DNA from: Fratercula arctica
Lineage: Eukaryota; Chordata; Aves; Charadriiformes; Alcidae
DNA: 64,000 bases
Assembly: GCA_947846985.1 (NCBI GenBank)
Contig: CANTUZ010000004.1
Span: 80,052,159 to 80,116,158 of the forward strand
Reading direction: 5' to 3'
In this document: in pieces, positions 1 through 10,595 of the stretch
Numbering within the stretch: position 1 is the stretch's first letter
Layout: each line of letters starts with the position of its first letter
The notes under the pieces: generated by a model
The model's input: the letters and a program-made list of their open reading frames with translations, nothing else
Database searches by the model: none
What the model was told of the DNA's origin: nothing
Translations under genes and position numbers: made by a program

Positions 1-542
1 ACATATCACTAAATCGTTTGATTTAGGTTTTTGAGCACTGGTCTAGACAAGGAGGGAGGCATGTTTTCCTTTATGGGCACGCACAATGAAAGCGTGGCCA
101 TTAGTGCACACTGTCAGAATTTCACTGGCAATAAACTGTGAAGCTCCAGGAGGAGACGATGCATAAAATATAAGGTCTCATGGACACTTGCTAATGCTAA
201 ACCTTACTCTACTTACCAAAAGTTCTAAGTTAATATGCCACATATTTAAACATATTTAAGTGCATAGGAACGCACCTTAAAGATCAAGCGAATGAAAAGG
301 ATATTCATAATTATAACATATACATATGAAAAATCCATTTGGTGCTAGGAGGCAGCACAACAGCAGAATTATTCAGTGTAGCACCAGTTAGTGACTCTAT
401 CAACTAAGTACTAGAAGATGTAATATTGTGTTGTCGAATCCTACCTTGCTGATGCCAAATTAAACACCTAAGGCTTATCTCCCTTGACGACTTTACATTC
501 TGCACAAAAATGAGGCTTTAGATATAAACTAGAACAACTTAC
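1..542 (-). other. WDR17: WDR17 intron 20, partial
   Basis: AT-rich intron sequence after exon 20. I checked the minus strand for the next WDR17 exon and did not find it, so it lies beyond the window. No repeat was recognised. Confidence 0.7.
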
Positions 543-634
543 TCATTATAATCATCTGTATTGTTTGCACCAGGATTTGAAGATCCAGTTCCTGTAGAGA
601 GCGGAGACATTTGTATATTGCCCTCACAAGCTGC
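543..634 (-). CDS. WDR17: WDR17 coding exon 20 (residues 912-942, last exon in window)
   Basis: 92 nt, phase 0 in and phase 2 out. The acceptor is CACATCTAG|GCAG and the donor AATGA|GTAAGT. It reads AACEGNIQMSPLSTGTGSSN then PGANNTDDYN. AACEGN fits WDR17. The rest is Ser/Gly/Asn/Thr-rich and likely a flexible loop between helical units. The frame is open and continues in an exon beyond position 1. Confidence 0.9.
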
Positions 635-699
635 CTAGATGTGAATAAAAAAAAGGATTAATTAATGCACCAACCATAATGAAAATGAAATGTGATTTT

Positions 700-1487
700 T
701 CATAGAATCACAGACTGTGTTGGGTTGGAAGGGACCTCTAAAGGCCATCTAGTCCAACCGCCCTGCAGTGAGCAGGGACATCTTCAACTAGATCAGGTTG
801 CTCAGAGCCTCATCCAGCCTGGCCTTGAATGTCTCCAGGGATGGGGCCTCCACCCCCTCTCTGGGCAACCTGGGCCAGTGTCTCACCACCCTCAGTGTAA
901 AGAACTTCTCCCTAATGTCTAATCTAAACCTGCCCTGCTCTAGTTTAAACCGTTGCCCCTCGTCCTATCGCTACATGCCCTTGCAAACAGCCCCTCCCCA
1001 GCTTTCTTGTAGCCCCTTCAGGTACTGGAAGGCCACTATAAGGTCTCCCCAGAGCCTTCTCTTCTCCAGGCTGAACACCCCCAGCTCTCTCAGCCTGTCC
1101 TCACAGCAGAGGGGCTCCAGCCCTCAGATCATCCTCATGGCCCTCCTCTGGCCCCGCTCCAACAGGTCCATGTCCTTCTTGTCCTGAGGGCTCCGGAGCT
1201 GGACACCGCACTCCAGGTGGGGTCTCACCAGAGCAGAGCAGAGGGGCAGAATCACCTCTCTGGATCTGCTGGCCACGCTTCTTTTGATGCAGCCCAGGAT
1301 GCCATTGGCCTTCTGGGCTGCAAGCGCACATCGCTGGCTCATGTCCAGCTTTTCATCCACCAGGACCCCCAAGTCCTTTTCCACAGGGCTGGTCTCTATC
1401 ACGTCATCCCCCGGCCTGTATTGATAACGAGGATTGTCCCAACCCAAGTGTAGGACCTCGCACTCGGCCTTGTTGAACTTCAACAAC
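700..1487 (-). mobile_element. CR1 LINE, 5'-truncated
   Basis: A minus-strand element ending at about 700 with the tail GTGATTCTATG. It encodes the C-terminal part of the CR1 reverse transcriptase polyprotein, for example KDLGVLVDEKLDMSQRCALA and LVRPHLECGVQL in 1124-1489, with later frame breaks. Non-autonomous remnant in WDR17 intron 19. Confidence 0.92.
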
Positions 1488-1762
1488 AAAAAATAATCTA
1501 AGATCTATAAAAATCTTTCTAAAGCAAAGGAAATGTTGAAACCAATGAACTTACTCACAGCTAAATCTGAGCCTAGTTGTAGCCAGCCATCGCGAAACTC
1601 TACCAAAGCACGAGACCTCTTCCCTCCTATGAATTTGTACAGGATTTTTCCAGCATTTGAATACTCTTAAAATGGACAGTGATGGCTACAACCTTGATTT
1701 TTACACCCCTAGGAGTGAGTGGCTGTGATCGAAGGAAAGCTGGGTAGACATAGTGCCTAGAG

Positions 1763-1860
1763 ATATGGTTTAGCGATGGTTTCTGTCAGTGTTAGGTTGA
1801 TGGTTGGACTCGATGATCTGAAAGGTCCCTCCCAACCGAGGCGATTCTAGGATTCTATGA
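1763..1860 (+). mobile_element. CR1 LINE 3' tail
   Basis: About 100 bp of CR1 3' UTR (GGTTGGACTCGATGATCTGA) ending GATTCTAGGATTCTATGA. Severely 5'-truncated. Opposite orientation to the copy at 700-1487. Confidence 0.88.
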
Positions 1861-2993
1861 ACTATGTAGACACACATCCCAGTAGGTACATCTGGAAATG
1901 GTTTATACAGTGGCATCAGCTGAACCTTTTTCGTATCTGGCAATAAATTATTTCTAACATTAAACCAGAAGAGATCGGCGTGCGTTAAAAGGAAAATCAT
2001 TCATGAGTTTTAAGGTGTAGTTGGGGTAACAACATTAAAACTCAGGGCTTGGTTAAAAGTGAAAAAAAGTCCTATTATTTTGTTGCTAAGTATTATCTGA
2101 TTAAACCTTTGAGACAAAGACTATTCTATGAATTGGAATAAACACAACCTCTGCAATGGCGCTCCCTCAAGAAAAACAAGGATCTTTCTAAACCTTTAAG
2201 GTTCAAACATTATAACTTGTTAAATTTAGGCATACTTCAAAGTTCCCTTCTGTGCACTATTCAGCTACTATTAGAAGAACAACAACATACAGACAGACAA
2301 TTTCTAAAGGACAAATTTAAACACCTTACTGAAGTTCTTATCTCTGAGGCAATTGAACGTTCAAGGACAGGTAGGCATGAGAGAATGCACCAGGGACAAA
2401 TCTTGCCAGTCTATTTAACAAATTATATTAAGTATGTAGAAATTACTCACAAAGCATAACGGAATGTTGAGAAAGAGTGGAACAAAGTATCAGGTCTTGC
2501 ATGTTTTGTGCGCCCTTTACCTCGTGTTTACATTAGGAAGCAGAAGGGACACACGTACTTCTGGTAATTTCTTGTACCGTTTTTGGCATTCATTTTAAAA
2601 GTTTGATTTCCCGTATTGATTACTGCTGCAGTTGAGCAGTTTCACCCAAAGATTTTACAGAAAGTACTATAACCAAGACCTCAGTAGAAATGCAAGAGAA
2701 ATCCTGCATGTCTTAGACGTCAAGGGCAATACTGACTGCTGAAAATCAGGTTAATTTTCTATTTCAACCAAAACGAAATACGTCAGTTTTCATTACGGGC
2801 ATTTGATTGCAATTTACAAGAGTCAGGCTTAAAATCTGTAAGCATGAGATACCTTTTAATGATTTCTGCGTAAAAACTGGCCAATAGAATACATAAGTAA
2901 AGAGCAGGGTATAATTATTTAGCCATTTGCAAAAGTGAATGGAGGTAGAAGCGAATAGCTAAACACATCTCCCACAGTTAGACGTAATAATAC

Positions 2994-3126
2994 CTGCGCA
3001 ACAAGCAGAGCCTCTTTAAGCTGGCCTCTTGATGTAAAGAAAGAAACGAGTTTCTTCACATCTCCGATAGCTATGCAGTATGGGATGACATCATCGTTTT
3101 CTTCCTGAATTAACTGATCAGCTCTC
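2994..3126 (-). CDS. WDR17: WDR17 coding exon 19 (residues 867-911, TPR-like)
   Basis: 133 nt, phase 2 in and phase 0 out. The acceptor is TTTAATTAG|GAGA and the donor GCAG|GTATTA. It reads RADQLIQEENDDVIPYCIAI, GDVKKLVSFFTSRGQLKEAL then LVAQ. The Leu/Ala spacing of GQLKEALLVAQ is typical of TPR helix pairs. Confidence 0.95.
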
Positions 3127-3534
3127 CTAATTAAACAAATGAATAGATAAACACGAAAGATCTACACACACAACCGATCATTAAACTTATCTCTACGGAA
3201 TAGGTGTTAGATGAAGCCACATAAAGTTCACTGAAACCCATCCGCCTTTCCAGATCTCAGAGACTTGCAAACTGTGGCTGCTGCACTGAGGAGTTTCCAG
3301 TTAAACCAGCAATTTATGCTCCGTTTAACTTGATTCCTGTCCACAAGATCAGTGTTGAAAACCCCAACGGTCCCACCCCAAAGCTTACTGAACAAAAAGG
3401 AACATCACTAGAATGCTGTAGCCAAAGCCAAGCACAACCGATATTAGTATCCATCCTTCCCACTTGTCTGCGTCCTTTTATGGACAGAACCTACAATTCA
3501 GCATCACATTTTTATATGATTCTATATTTTTTAC

Positions 3535-3599
3535 CTTTGCATTAACTTCCTCCAGTATTTCATCGAGACACCAGGTGCAACGGAGAGAGCTTTATCCCA
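3535..3599 (-). CDS. WDR17: WDR17 coding exon 18 (residues 846-867)
   Basis: 65 nt, phase 0 in and phase 2 out. The acceptor is TTCTTTCAG|TGGG and the donor CAAAG|GTAAAA. It reads WDKALSVAPGVSMKYWRKLM then Q and a split Arg. WDKAL continues the TPR-like helix after the exon 17 end ELGE. Confidence 0.94.
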
Positions 3600-3864
3600 C
3601 TGAAAGAAAGCAGCAATACATTTAACCTGATCGATTTGAGAAACAGCTGTATTTTTCATGATTTTCATGTTTCTTCCATTAAAAATACATTTGTCAAGAG
3701 GTTAAATAAGGAATGAGCTATGCATTAGACTGAATACGTTAAAAATAATGTAATTGGAGCAAGATTACTCTTTTCTGGACTTACGACCCATTTTGTTGCT
3801 AGGGTAGCTGGTTTTGAGAAACCCTCACATTTTATTATTTTTCAGTAATGTTCTGATACTTTAC

Positions 3865-4020
3865 CTCTCCAAGTTCTACCATTAGTTCACAGTATCGCTG
3901 AATTTGTCCTAATCTTAAATGTATTTCTGCAGCTTCTTTAAGCCTCTCCTCTTTGCTCGGCGCACCAATACCGCCTCCAAACTTGGACATTTTTACTGTT
4001 GTCAGTTCTTGTGCCTTGGA
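3865..4020 (-). CDS. WDR17: WDR17 coding exon 17 (residues 794-845, TPR-like)
   Basis: 156 nt, phase 0 at both ends. The acceptor is CCCCCTCCTCAG|TCCA and the donor GAG|GTAAAG. It reads SKAQELTTVKMSKFGGGIGA, PSKEERLKEAAEIHLRLGQI then QRYCELMVELGE. Paired amphipathic helices (EERLKEAAEIHLRLG / RYCELMVELG) look like a TPR-type unit, as in IFT-A proteins. Confidence 0.96.
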
Positions 4021-6299
4021 CTGAGGAGGGGGAAAAAAGGTTTAAAAAAAAAGTAAAAGTGAGAAAAAAAAAAAAAAGAGTGCAGTTTTCTGTGATGAAA
4101 ACAAGTTTTCTTAAGAACGAACTACAAACATTACAATGGAATATAAAGGCTATCATTTAAGAAAAAAATCCTTTTGAGGAAAGGCTAATTGGAAGAGATT
4201 ACAATGAGATTACAGTGAACTAATTAGAAGAGCTTACAATGAGATTACAGAAAACTATTTATATTATTAAAGTAACTGTGTTAGTGCTTTGTTACACATA
4301 TACATTTTCCTCGGTTATCTTCCTTTAATCTGTTTTATATATTTTTTTTATTCTTAACCATTTTCTCATATGTAATAGTAATTCACCCAGATGGCCATCG
4401 GAAAAAAACTTGTTATTTCTGAAATTCCAAGAAAATATTTGTGAACATAAAGCATACAGAGCTGGAAATTGTACTTATTGCCATTATAATGGTGTCTAAA
4501 TAAAGAATAAAGAGAGTAGGCTCAACCTATGTCCTGATTTGTCGTACCCCATTAACCACACGAGCGATAAATTATTTATATTCCCAACCACTGCAATTTT
4601 TTATATTAGTTTCACGTCACATCTCAAGAATTCTCCGTTTAACTCTATCGTCAATGCAGGTGAGGTATTTGGCTATTCATGGCTTTACAGTACCACGTCT
4701 GGAGGATGGAGAACAAACTTTGAATGCTCTGCACCAAACTGCAACGTAGACCAATGGCAGCTGCTGAGAAGGCAAAGATCTGTTTTTTTAAAACAATGTT
4801 ATTTTTTTTTTCTGGGCACCTCTATCTTTTTTGTCATTTTCATGCTGAAGTCTCCAATGTATCCTCTGTGTCTGCTAGAAACAGAAAAATGCATTTGCTC
4901 TAGGTCCCTGCTCCATCCTGAGAAGTCCAGGGGCTGCAATGCCATTAGCCAGTTCCCTAAGAAAAAAATGGTATTGGCAGCCACCACACAAGCAGCCAGC
5001 ATCGCCCTACCGCTCCTTTCTCTTAACGCTCTCAAGCAAGATTCGGAGTCGTCAAAAAGAGGACAAAATGCTTTTAATTAATGCGAACGCTTAATCCACA
5101 GAATGCTCAGCAATTACTGCAGTTATTCTAGGACACCTGAGTTATAAATGCATGAAATCACGTTACAGGATAAACAGACTGCTTGCGCTGTGGGAGTCAA
5201 GAATGAATTTCTTCTCCTCGAGCTAACTGACTGAGAAAACTGGGGTTTGGACGCATGGACACACACTTCGAGCTTCAGAATATTAGTAGAGCAGCAGCTA
5301 TTATCAGAGTTAAAATCACCAATAAAAAACTTCCACCACTTAAGAGCCATAAGGTGTGTAGGACACTCTTTAAGAGTTTGATTTTGCAAAATAGCCTGCA
5401 GCAGCAACCCAGCTGATCGTAGAGTCATAGAATGGTTCGGGTTGGAAGGGACCTTAGAGATCATCTCGTTCCACCCCCCTGCCCTGGGCAGGGACACCTC
5501 CCACCAGCCCAGGTTGCTCCAAGCCCCGTCCAACCTGGCCTTGAACCCCTCCAGGGATGGGACAAAGAGCCGGCAGTGTGTAGCCCTGGGGGTGGCAGGG
5601 GGAGTCAGGCAGCTCCTGACCTACCAACAGATCTCTTTTCTCTATTCCCAAGCCTGTCACTAGAGTATGGGATCCCTTAGGATCCCTAAGGAGTCCCCGG
5701 CAGAACCATCTGCTGTAAGTCTGGCTGCATACTCTCATATATGCAGCTACTAAAAAATTTGTGTTCTAGCTCTTGAATTTCACATTCACACCCGAGTCGC
5801 TCTTCAGCTGCAGATCTGCATTAATGTTCTTGTTTTTCCACTCCTTCCTCCAGAGAGCTAGAGAGCAGGATTCTGCCGACCCCCCTCCACCTTCAGACAT
5901 GAATTCCCCCATCCCTGCATCTGAACAGAACTCCAAACTTCATGTTTACCCAACCAAATCATTTGATTTTACTGCATATAAAAGTACGGTATATATAACA
6001 GGGAAGACAAACTCGGTTGGTAGCTCAAGCTGTAGTGACGCTTGCTTTGCGATTTCTTTTCATTATTCTCAAAGCTGCTTTTGTAGTTAAAAGTCGTAAC
6101 TTAGCATTTTAACACTGAGTACGCACAAACTCACGCAGACTTCGCTAGCTGCTGCTGTTCAGAGAACACATAGTGCTCAAGTACCTTTGGGCATGAAATA
6201 CGTTGTGAACCTTTTGTAAAGCATTAAACATTATTTTTAACGAGTGGAATACTACATGGATTAACAACCGCTTTCACATACCATTTGCGCTTCACTTAC
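4021..6299 (-). other. WDR17: WDR17 intron 16
   Basis: Contains a CR1 tail at 5424-5562 and, on the plus strand, a 180-codon open stretch (4539-5081) that starts with TTG, not ATG. The open stretch has no recognised domain. It has a hydrophobic run near 4800-4870 produced by a T-rich tract, so it is probably a chance ORF. No WDR17 exon was found in it. Confidence 0.7.
5424..5562 (-). mobile_element. CR1 LINE 3' fragment
   Basis: Plus strand starts GTCATAGAATGGTTCGGGTT and runs through the CR1 3' end to CCAGGGATGGG. Only the last codons and 3' UTR remain. Confidence 0.9.
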
Positions 6300-6425
6300 C
6301 ATTCTAAATCTAATGAGATGTTTCATATGCATGATTCCTTTGCAGTAGTTTTGCGGAAGCAAACTGTCATCCTGGCCTTTTATCACAGCAACTAAATCCC
6401 ATAAATTTTTGCTGCCTCCTGGAGG
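6300..6425 (-). CDS. WDR17: WDR17 coding exon 16 (residues 752-793)
   Basis: 126 nt, phase 0 at both ends. The acceptor is AATTTCAG|CCTC and the donor AGAATG|GTAAGT. It reads PPGGSKNLWDLVAVIKGQDD, SLLPQNYCKGIMHMKHLIRF and RM. This is the hydrophobic-helical start of the C-terminal solenoid, well matched to the WDR17 wording GIMHLKHLIKF that I remember. Confidence 0.95.
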
Positions 6426-6572
6426 CTGAAATTGTTAGGGAAGGAGAGAGTTGTATTACAGTCGTGTTCAAGGGAGACACTTGAACTTATCAAGACATTG
6501 GAAAACGTTTGTCAGTCAATTCCAAGAAAGCCAATTTCAGCCCATTCCAAGATTAGAAGCTTTACTATGAAG

Positions 6573-6670
6573 ACATAGAATCGCTCAGCTTGGAAGGGAC
6601 CTTTCAGATCATCGTGTCCAACCATCAGCCCAACACTGACAAAAGCACCACTAACGCATGTCCCCCAGCA
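6573..6670 (-). mobile_element. CR1 LINE 3' tail
   Basis: CATAGAATCGCTCAGCTTGG followed by diverged 3' UTR. An old copy of the subfamily that also occurs at 1763 and 33551. Confidence 0.8.
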
Positions 6671-7524
6671 CCACTAATATGCAGACCAACAAGGCATTTT
6701 TTGGTTTGTTTTTGGTTGTTTTTTTTTAAAGAAATTGCATGCATTTTTATTGGTCTAACATTTGAATCAATCCTTCTGTAGAACTAGGACAATGCTTTAA
6801 CATTCAACGAGGTCTAGAAGAGAGTGAGTAATTAAAAGCTTAAAAAAAAAAAAAAAAGTAAAGTTAATCATTAAACCTTTGACCTGAAGGAGCTTTTCTA
6901 AGAACAACAGGATTACAGGTTTAGAAGTTCAAATAGTTCTGAGCTGGTAAAAAGCAGAAGATCCTACAGAGGAAAAAAATAGACTATTTCCTCTTTTTCA
7001 CAGTCCCTTAAAGCTCTTACTTGACTCCCCATAATTTAAGCACAACACTTTATTTTCGGCACTCAAAAAGCACTGAACACAGCTGATCCAAAGAAGTTTT
7101 TGTTCTTAGAAAAGTCTAACATTCTTATAACAGTTTTACTCTCAAATCAACATGGGACATCAGAATGTATAACTTCCGTAAGACAAGGAATTCCCTAAAA
7201 TTATATTTTTAATAACCCAGGAAATTTCAAGATCTGTCACTGAGGAATATTGTTTCAGCATTGTTGAACCATACACTTCGATTTAGCTAGAAATCAAAAC
7301 AAATATTTTCGATGAATGAGGTCTTTGTAGATCAGCGTATTGACTTAAATTACGCCAGTGCTGGACACAAGCTGGAGTTCCAGGTCATTTTTGTCCTTGT
7401 TCTACCTGAAGTTCAGCTCCTGTGCAGGTAAGAACTCACAGGGACCAGCAGTTTATATTTTTAACTCAACTGCACAGAGGGGCTGCAGTGATTTACAGGA
7501 AATATTACTGTGCAATGGAGCAAA

Positions 7525-7568
7525 GGCAATGGATGGACACTGGGGTGGCAATGGATGGACACTGGGGT
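7525..7568. repeat. 22-bp direct tandem duplication
   Basis: Two identical head-to-tail copies of GGCAATGGATGGACACTGGG plus GT, in WDR17 intron 15. Confidence 0.9.
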
Positions 7569-8016
7569 GAGGGTCATCCAGATCTATAGTTCCTAGAAGG
7601 AAATTCAGCAGTTTTGGCACCGACACTTGGGCAGTTCAAACCTTATCTGTAACGAGGGTGTTCCTTTGATAAATTGAAATGAAAAACTCCAATGTGGTTT
7701 GATAAAAGACATCTTTTCATTTTCTTCATTAGAAAGTTCTTGTCAAATCAAACTTTTACCATGGAAAATTAAATTATCCCACCTATTTCACTTTGTGAAA
7801 AATTGGTGTTCGCAACTGACAAACAATTCAGTCGTGGACATTTTTACATGCAGAACTGTTAAGAGATAGAATTGATTTCTGCGTATTTTCTGAGCTCCCT
7901 TTAAAAAGGAGAGAAAAAAACCCAGTAGAGAAGAAAGGAATTGCAGCTTTGGAGGCTGACTTCAGAAGAGAAATTCATGCACACTGATGACGTCCTTAAA
8001 TTTGCAGAATACTTAC

Positions 8017-8147
8017 TGAAAAACATTCGGAAAACCACCTTAGTTTTTTTCCTCGAGGATTTCCTGCCAATTTTTCCACTTCTTGTTTAATATCCCTGGA
8101 AACTTTACCACACAGCAAAGGAGGAGCCCCGGATTCCACCGCGCGAT
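8017..8147 (-). CDS. WDR17: WDR17 coding exon 15 (residues 708-751, linker)
   Basis: 131 nt, phase 1 in and phase 0 out. The acceptor is GTGTGTTAG|ATCG and the donor TTCA|GTAAGT. It reads RAVESGAPPLLCGKVSRDIK, QEVEKLAGNPRGKKLRWFSE then CFS. No WD signature is visible. The charged segment DIKQEVEKL looks helical, followed by a basic turn. Confidence 0.95.
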
Positions 8148-8253
8148 CTAACACACACAAAGATTTATACATGAAAATTTAAAAAATAAAGAAAAAAAGA
8201 AGTATATGAACATACAGAAAATTAAAACACCAGTATATATACAATTTACTTAC

Positions 8254-8403
8254 CTGTATTACCGATAATCTCATCCCAACATCTATCTACTAAGATATTT
8301 ATTTGGAGGGGGTTTATAAGAGGTGACAATGACCACAGTCTCACAGTGGAGTCCCGAGAGCAAGATGCCATAGTAAATGGACGACTAGGATGACATGTTA
8401 ATC
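8254..8403 (-). CDS. WDR17: WDR17 coding exon 14 (residues 658-708, last clear WD blade)
   Basis: 150 nt, phase 1 at both ends. The acceptor is TTTCTACTAG|GATT and the donor ACAG|GTAAGT. It reads LTCHPSRPFTMASCSRDSTV, RLWSLSPLINPLQINILVDR and CWDEIIGNT. RLWSL closes the last obvious blade; the remainder turns into the linker toward the helical region. It is separated from exon 13 by an intron of only 121 bp. Confidence 0.96.
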
Positions 8404-8524
8404 CTAGTAGAAAGGACATTTAAAAATGTAGTAAATAACCAGTTTGATTAAATTATTGTATAAATTTTAAAACATTTAAAAATGTATTTCAATACAGAAA
8501 TAAAACACATTTTTAAAAAATTAC

Positions 8525-8727
8525 CATATACATCTGCGCCATGATCATAAACTGTGTCCAAACATGTTCCATCTCTTGTGTCCCAGACTCGAATCGTATA
8601 GTCCCAACTGCCGGACACGAGAAGGTAGGGAATTTCAGGATTCCACATCAATCCCCGTACTGGAGCTGTGTGTCCGCTAAGAACATTTATGCAGGCATCC
8701 TGTGTATAATCCCATATTCGAACAGTA
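8525..8727 (-). CDS. WDR17: WDR17 coding exon 13 (residues 590-658, WD blades)
   Basis: 203 nt, phase 2 in and phase 1 out. The acceptor is CTGTTGCAG|TACT and the donor TATG|GTAATT. It reads TVRIWDYTQDACINVLSGHT, APVRGLMWNPEIPYLLVSGS, WDYTIRVWDTRDGTCLDTVY and DHGADVY. Two canonical WD ends (RIWDY, RVWDT) flank one GHTAPV start. Confidence 0.97.
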
Positions 8728-10430
8728 CTGCAACAGGATAAAAAGACCCGTGTCCATCAAATCAGCAACTGAAATACGATTATCTCCCTACTTCAGCAAG
8801 ATTCTAAGCCTCAAATTTACCAGAATATTTATTTGCAATATGTTTATAGAAGATGTAACAGGAGAGGTTGGAGCCAATGCCCTTTATGTTTCGGATGGAC
8901 AGAAAATACACCAAAGAGAGTTCACCACAGTAAGAAACTACTCCATCCACCACGTAGTCTTTCAAAATCTGACGTGCACCATTATCTTACATGTCAGGGA
9001 GAGAAAAGAAGTTTGCGCATATGCTTGCGTGTGTAATAAATTTGGCTGATAAGACTCTCAAGGGAAAAAAATGGAAGAAAAACAAATCAAAACTGTAAGA
9101 TCTAGCTTGCTATGGCTTTAACAGCCCTCTAACAGACCCAGGAAACTACAGATCTGTTAGTCTAACCTCAGTTCCGGGAAAAAACATGGAGAAGATCATA
9201 CTGGGTACCGTTGAAAGGCATTTAAACAATACAATCATCAGGTTCAGTCAACATGGGTTCACAAAGGGAAAGTCCTCTTTAACTAATTTGATCTCCTTCT
9301 ATGATAAGGTCACCTGCCTAGTGGGTGAAGGGAAGGCAGTAGTTGAAGTGTTTCTGAATTTTAGTAAAGCTGTTGATATTATCCCTCACAGCATCCTTCT
9401 GGACAAGTTGTCCATCTGTGGGATGAGCGGGTTCACGGTGCACTGGGTGAAGAACTGGCTGAAGGACAGATCTCAAAGGGTTGTAGTGAACGGGGCTACA
9501 TCTGGCTGACGCCTGGTCACCAGCGGCGTTCCTCAGGGTTCAATCCTAGGCCCAGTGCTGTTCAATATATTTACCAGTGTTTCCCCAATGCTGCAAAGGG
9601 GCCATGTGATGGGCCTTGCATCACAAAATAGAATACGAAAGTTAGAAGGCTGTTTTATATATTTACATATCTATTGTTCTACAGCAATATGTGCTCACAT
9701 GTGACCCTTGCATACCGTTCCTATGCACTGTATACACGCAGGTGCTAAACAGGTCATCTGAAATAGTTCTGAGTTTGACTACGAACAAGAACGTTACCAA
9801 GTGCGATGAACTCAAAAGATTGTTTACTTTCTGTGTTACCTGGGACTAAGTTATTCAATGATCCCCTTCCCTCAAAGAGAAAGGGTGACTGTATTCTGGA
9901 AATCCCTCTGTAATCAAGACTTATTACATAGCCATGATCGGTAATAAAATCAGAATATCTCATCAGACTGATGCGCTCTCCCTCAAAAAATGTCAAAACC
10001 AACAAAGCAGAAGTACCTAGCACCCATTAAAAATCTCCACAGATTCCATATAACCATACTTTTGAAAGACACCTAGTAAGAGCAGGTCTTGCACCCATAT
10101 CTTTAGACATAAGGTAAGCACGTGGTATCCTCCTTGTATCATTCCTGGGAGTAACGGGTATCAGTCACTGACTCTACCCTTGGGAAAACATTTGGAAAGT
10201 TGCATTGCTGCAGCACTCGTGACAACTTAAGATAATTTTATCCTGCTGCCCAAATGCTATATTAAAGCTAACAGCAAAGCTACAGCCTAAATCTGAACAA
10301 GGCAGAATTTTTAGATTATTACATTATTCACAGGATTTTTGAAGGTGCCAGCACCAGTACAAGTCAAAACCTTAAGTTTGTCTAATAGTTCTGCTTGAGG
10401 TTTGTTTTCTGATAGTTCAGAAATACGCAC
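8728..10430 (-). other. WDR17: WDR17 intron 12
   Basis: Contains the internal CR1 reverse-transcriptase fragment at 9122-9580. Nothing else is recognised. Confidence 0.75.
9122..9580 (+). mobile_element. CR1 LINE internal reverse-transcriptase fragment
   Basis: Encodes mid reverse-transcriptase sequence: MEKIILGTVERHLNN, QHGFTKGKSSLTNLISFYDK, FSKAVDIIPHSILLDKLS, then after a stop VPQGSILGPVLFNIF. The motif usually read as AFDTV is degenerate (AVDII). Both ends of the element are missing; there is no 3' tail. Confidence 0.9.
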
Positions 10431-10595
10431 CCATCATCAGAGCCACTGCAGAGGATTCCTTCTCTCAGGGGAGACCACCGCACATGGAACACCTTTGCAG
10501 TATGTCCTGAAAAAACCTTCAGTGGTTGATCCGAGCTGGTTGCCAAGTAGTAAACACGAACATTTTTATCCTCACAACCAGTGGCTATCATATCT
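10431..10595 (-). CDS. WDR17: WDR17 coding exon 12 (residues 535-590, WD blades)
   Basis: 165 nt, phase 2 at both ends. The acceptor is TTTTGCAG|AGAT and the donor ATGG|GTGCGT, which is weaker than its neighbours. It reads DMIATGCEDKNVRVYYLATS, SDQPLKVFSGHTAKVFHVRW and SPLREGILCSGSDDG. It holds the end of one blade and a strong GH...W start of the next. Confidence 0.96.

Larger units (their letters stand above)
635..2993 (-). other. WDR17: WDR17 intron 19
   Basis: Holds two CR1 fragments (listed separately, opposite orientations). The remainder, about 1861-2993, is AT-rich DNA in which I see nothing distinctive. Confidence 0.8.
6426..8016 (-). other. WDR17: WDR17 intron 15
   Basis: Contains a CR1 tail (6573-6670), a poly-A tract near 6841-6857 and a 22-bp direct duplication (7525-7568). 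The rest is featureless. Confidence 0.75.

Noticed and set aside
1..540. Possible next WDR17 exon left of exon 20
   Set aside because: An AG near 497 was considered, but the following sequence does not read as the expected helical WDR17 segment.
798..1187. 129-codon plus-strand ORF
   Set aside because: It is the antisense of a CR1 element; the real reading is the minus-strand reverse-transcriptase fragment.
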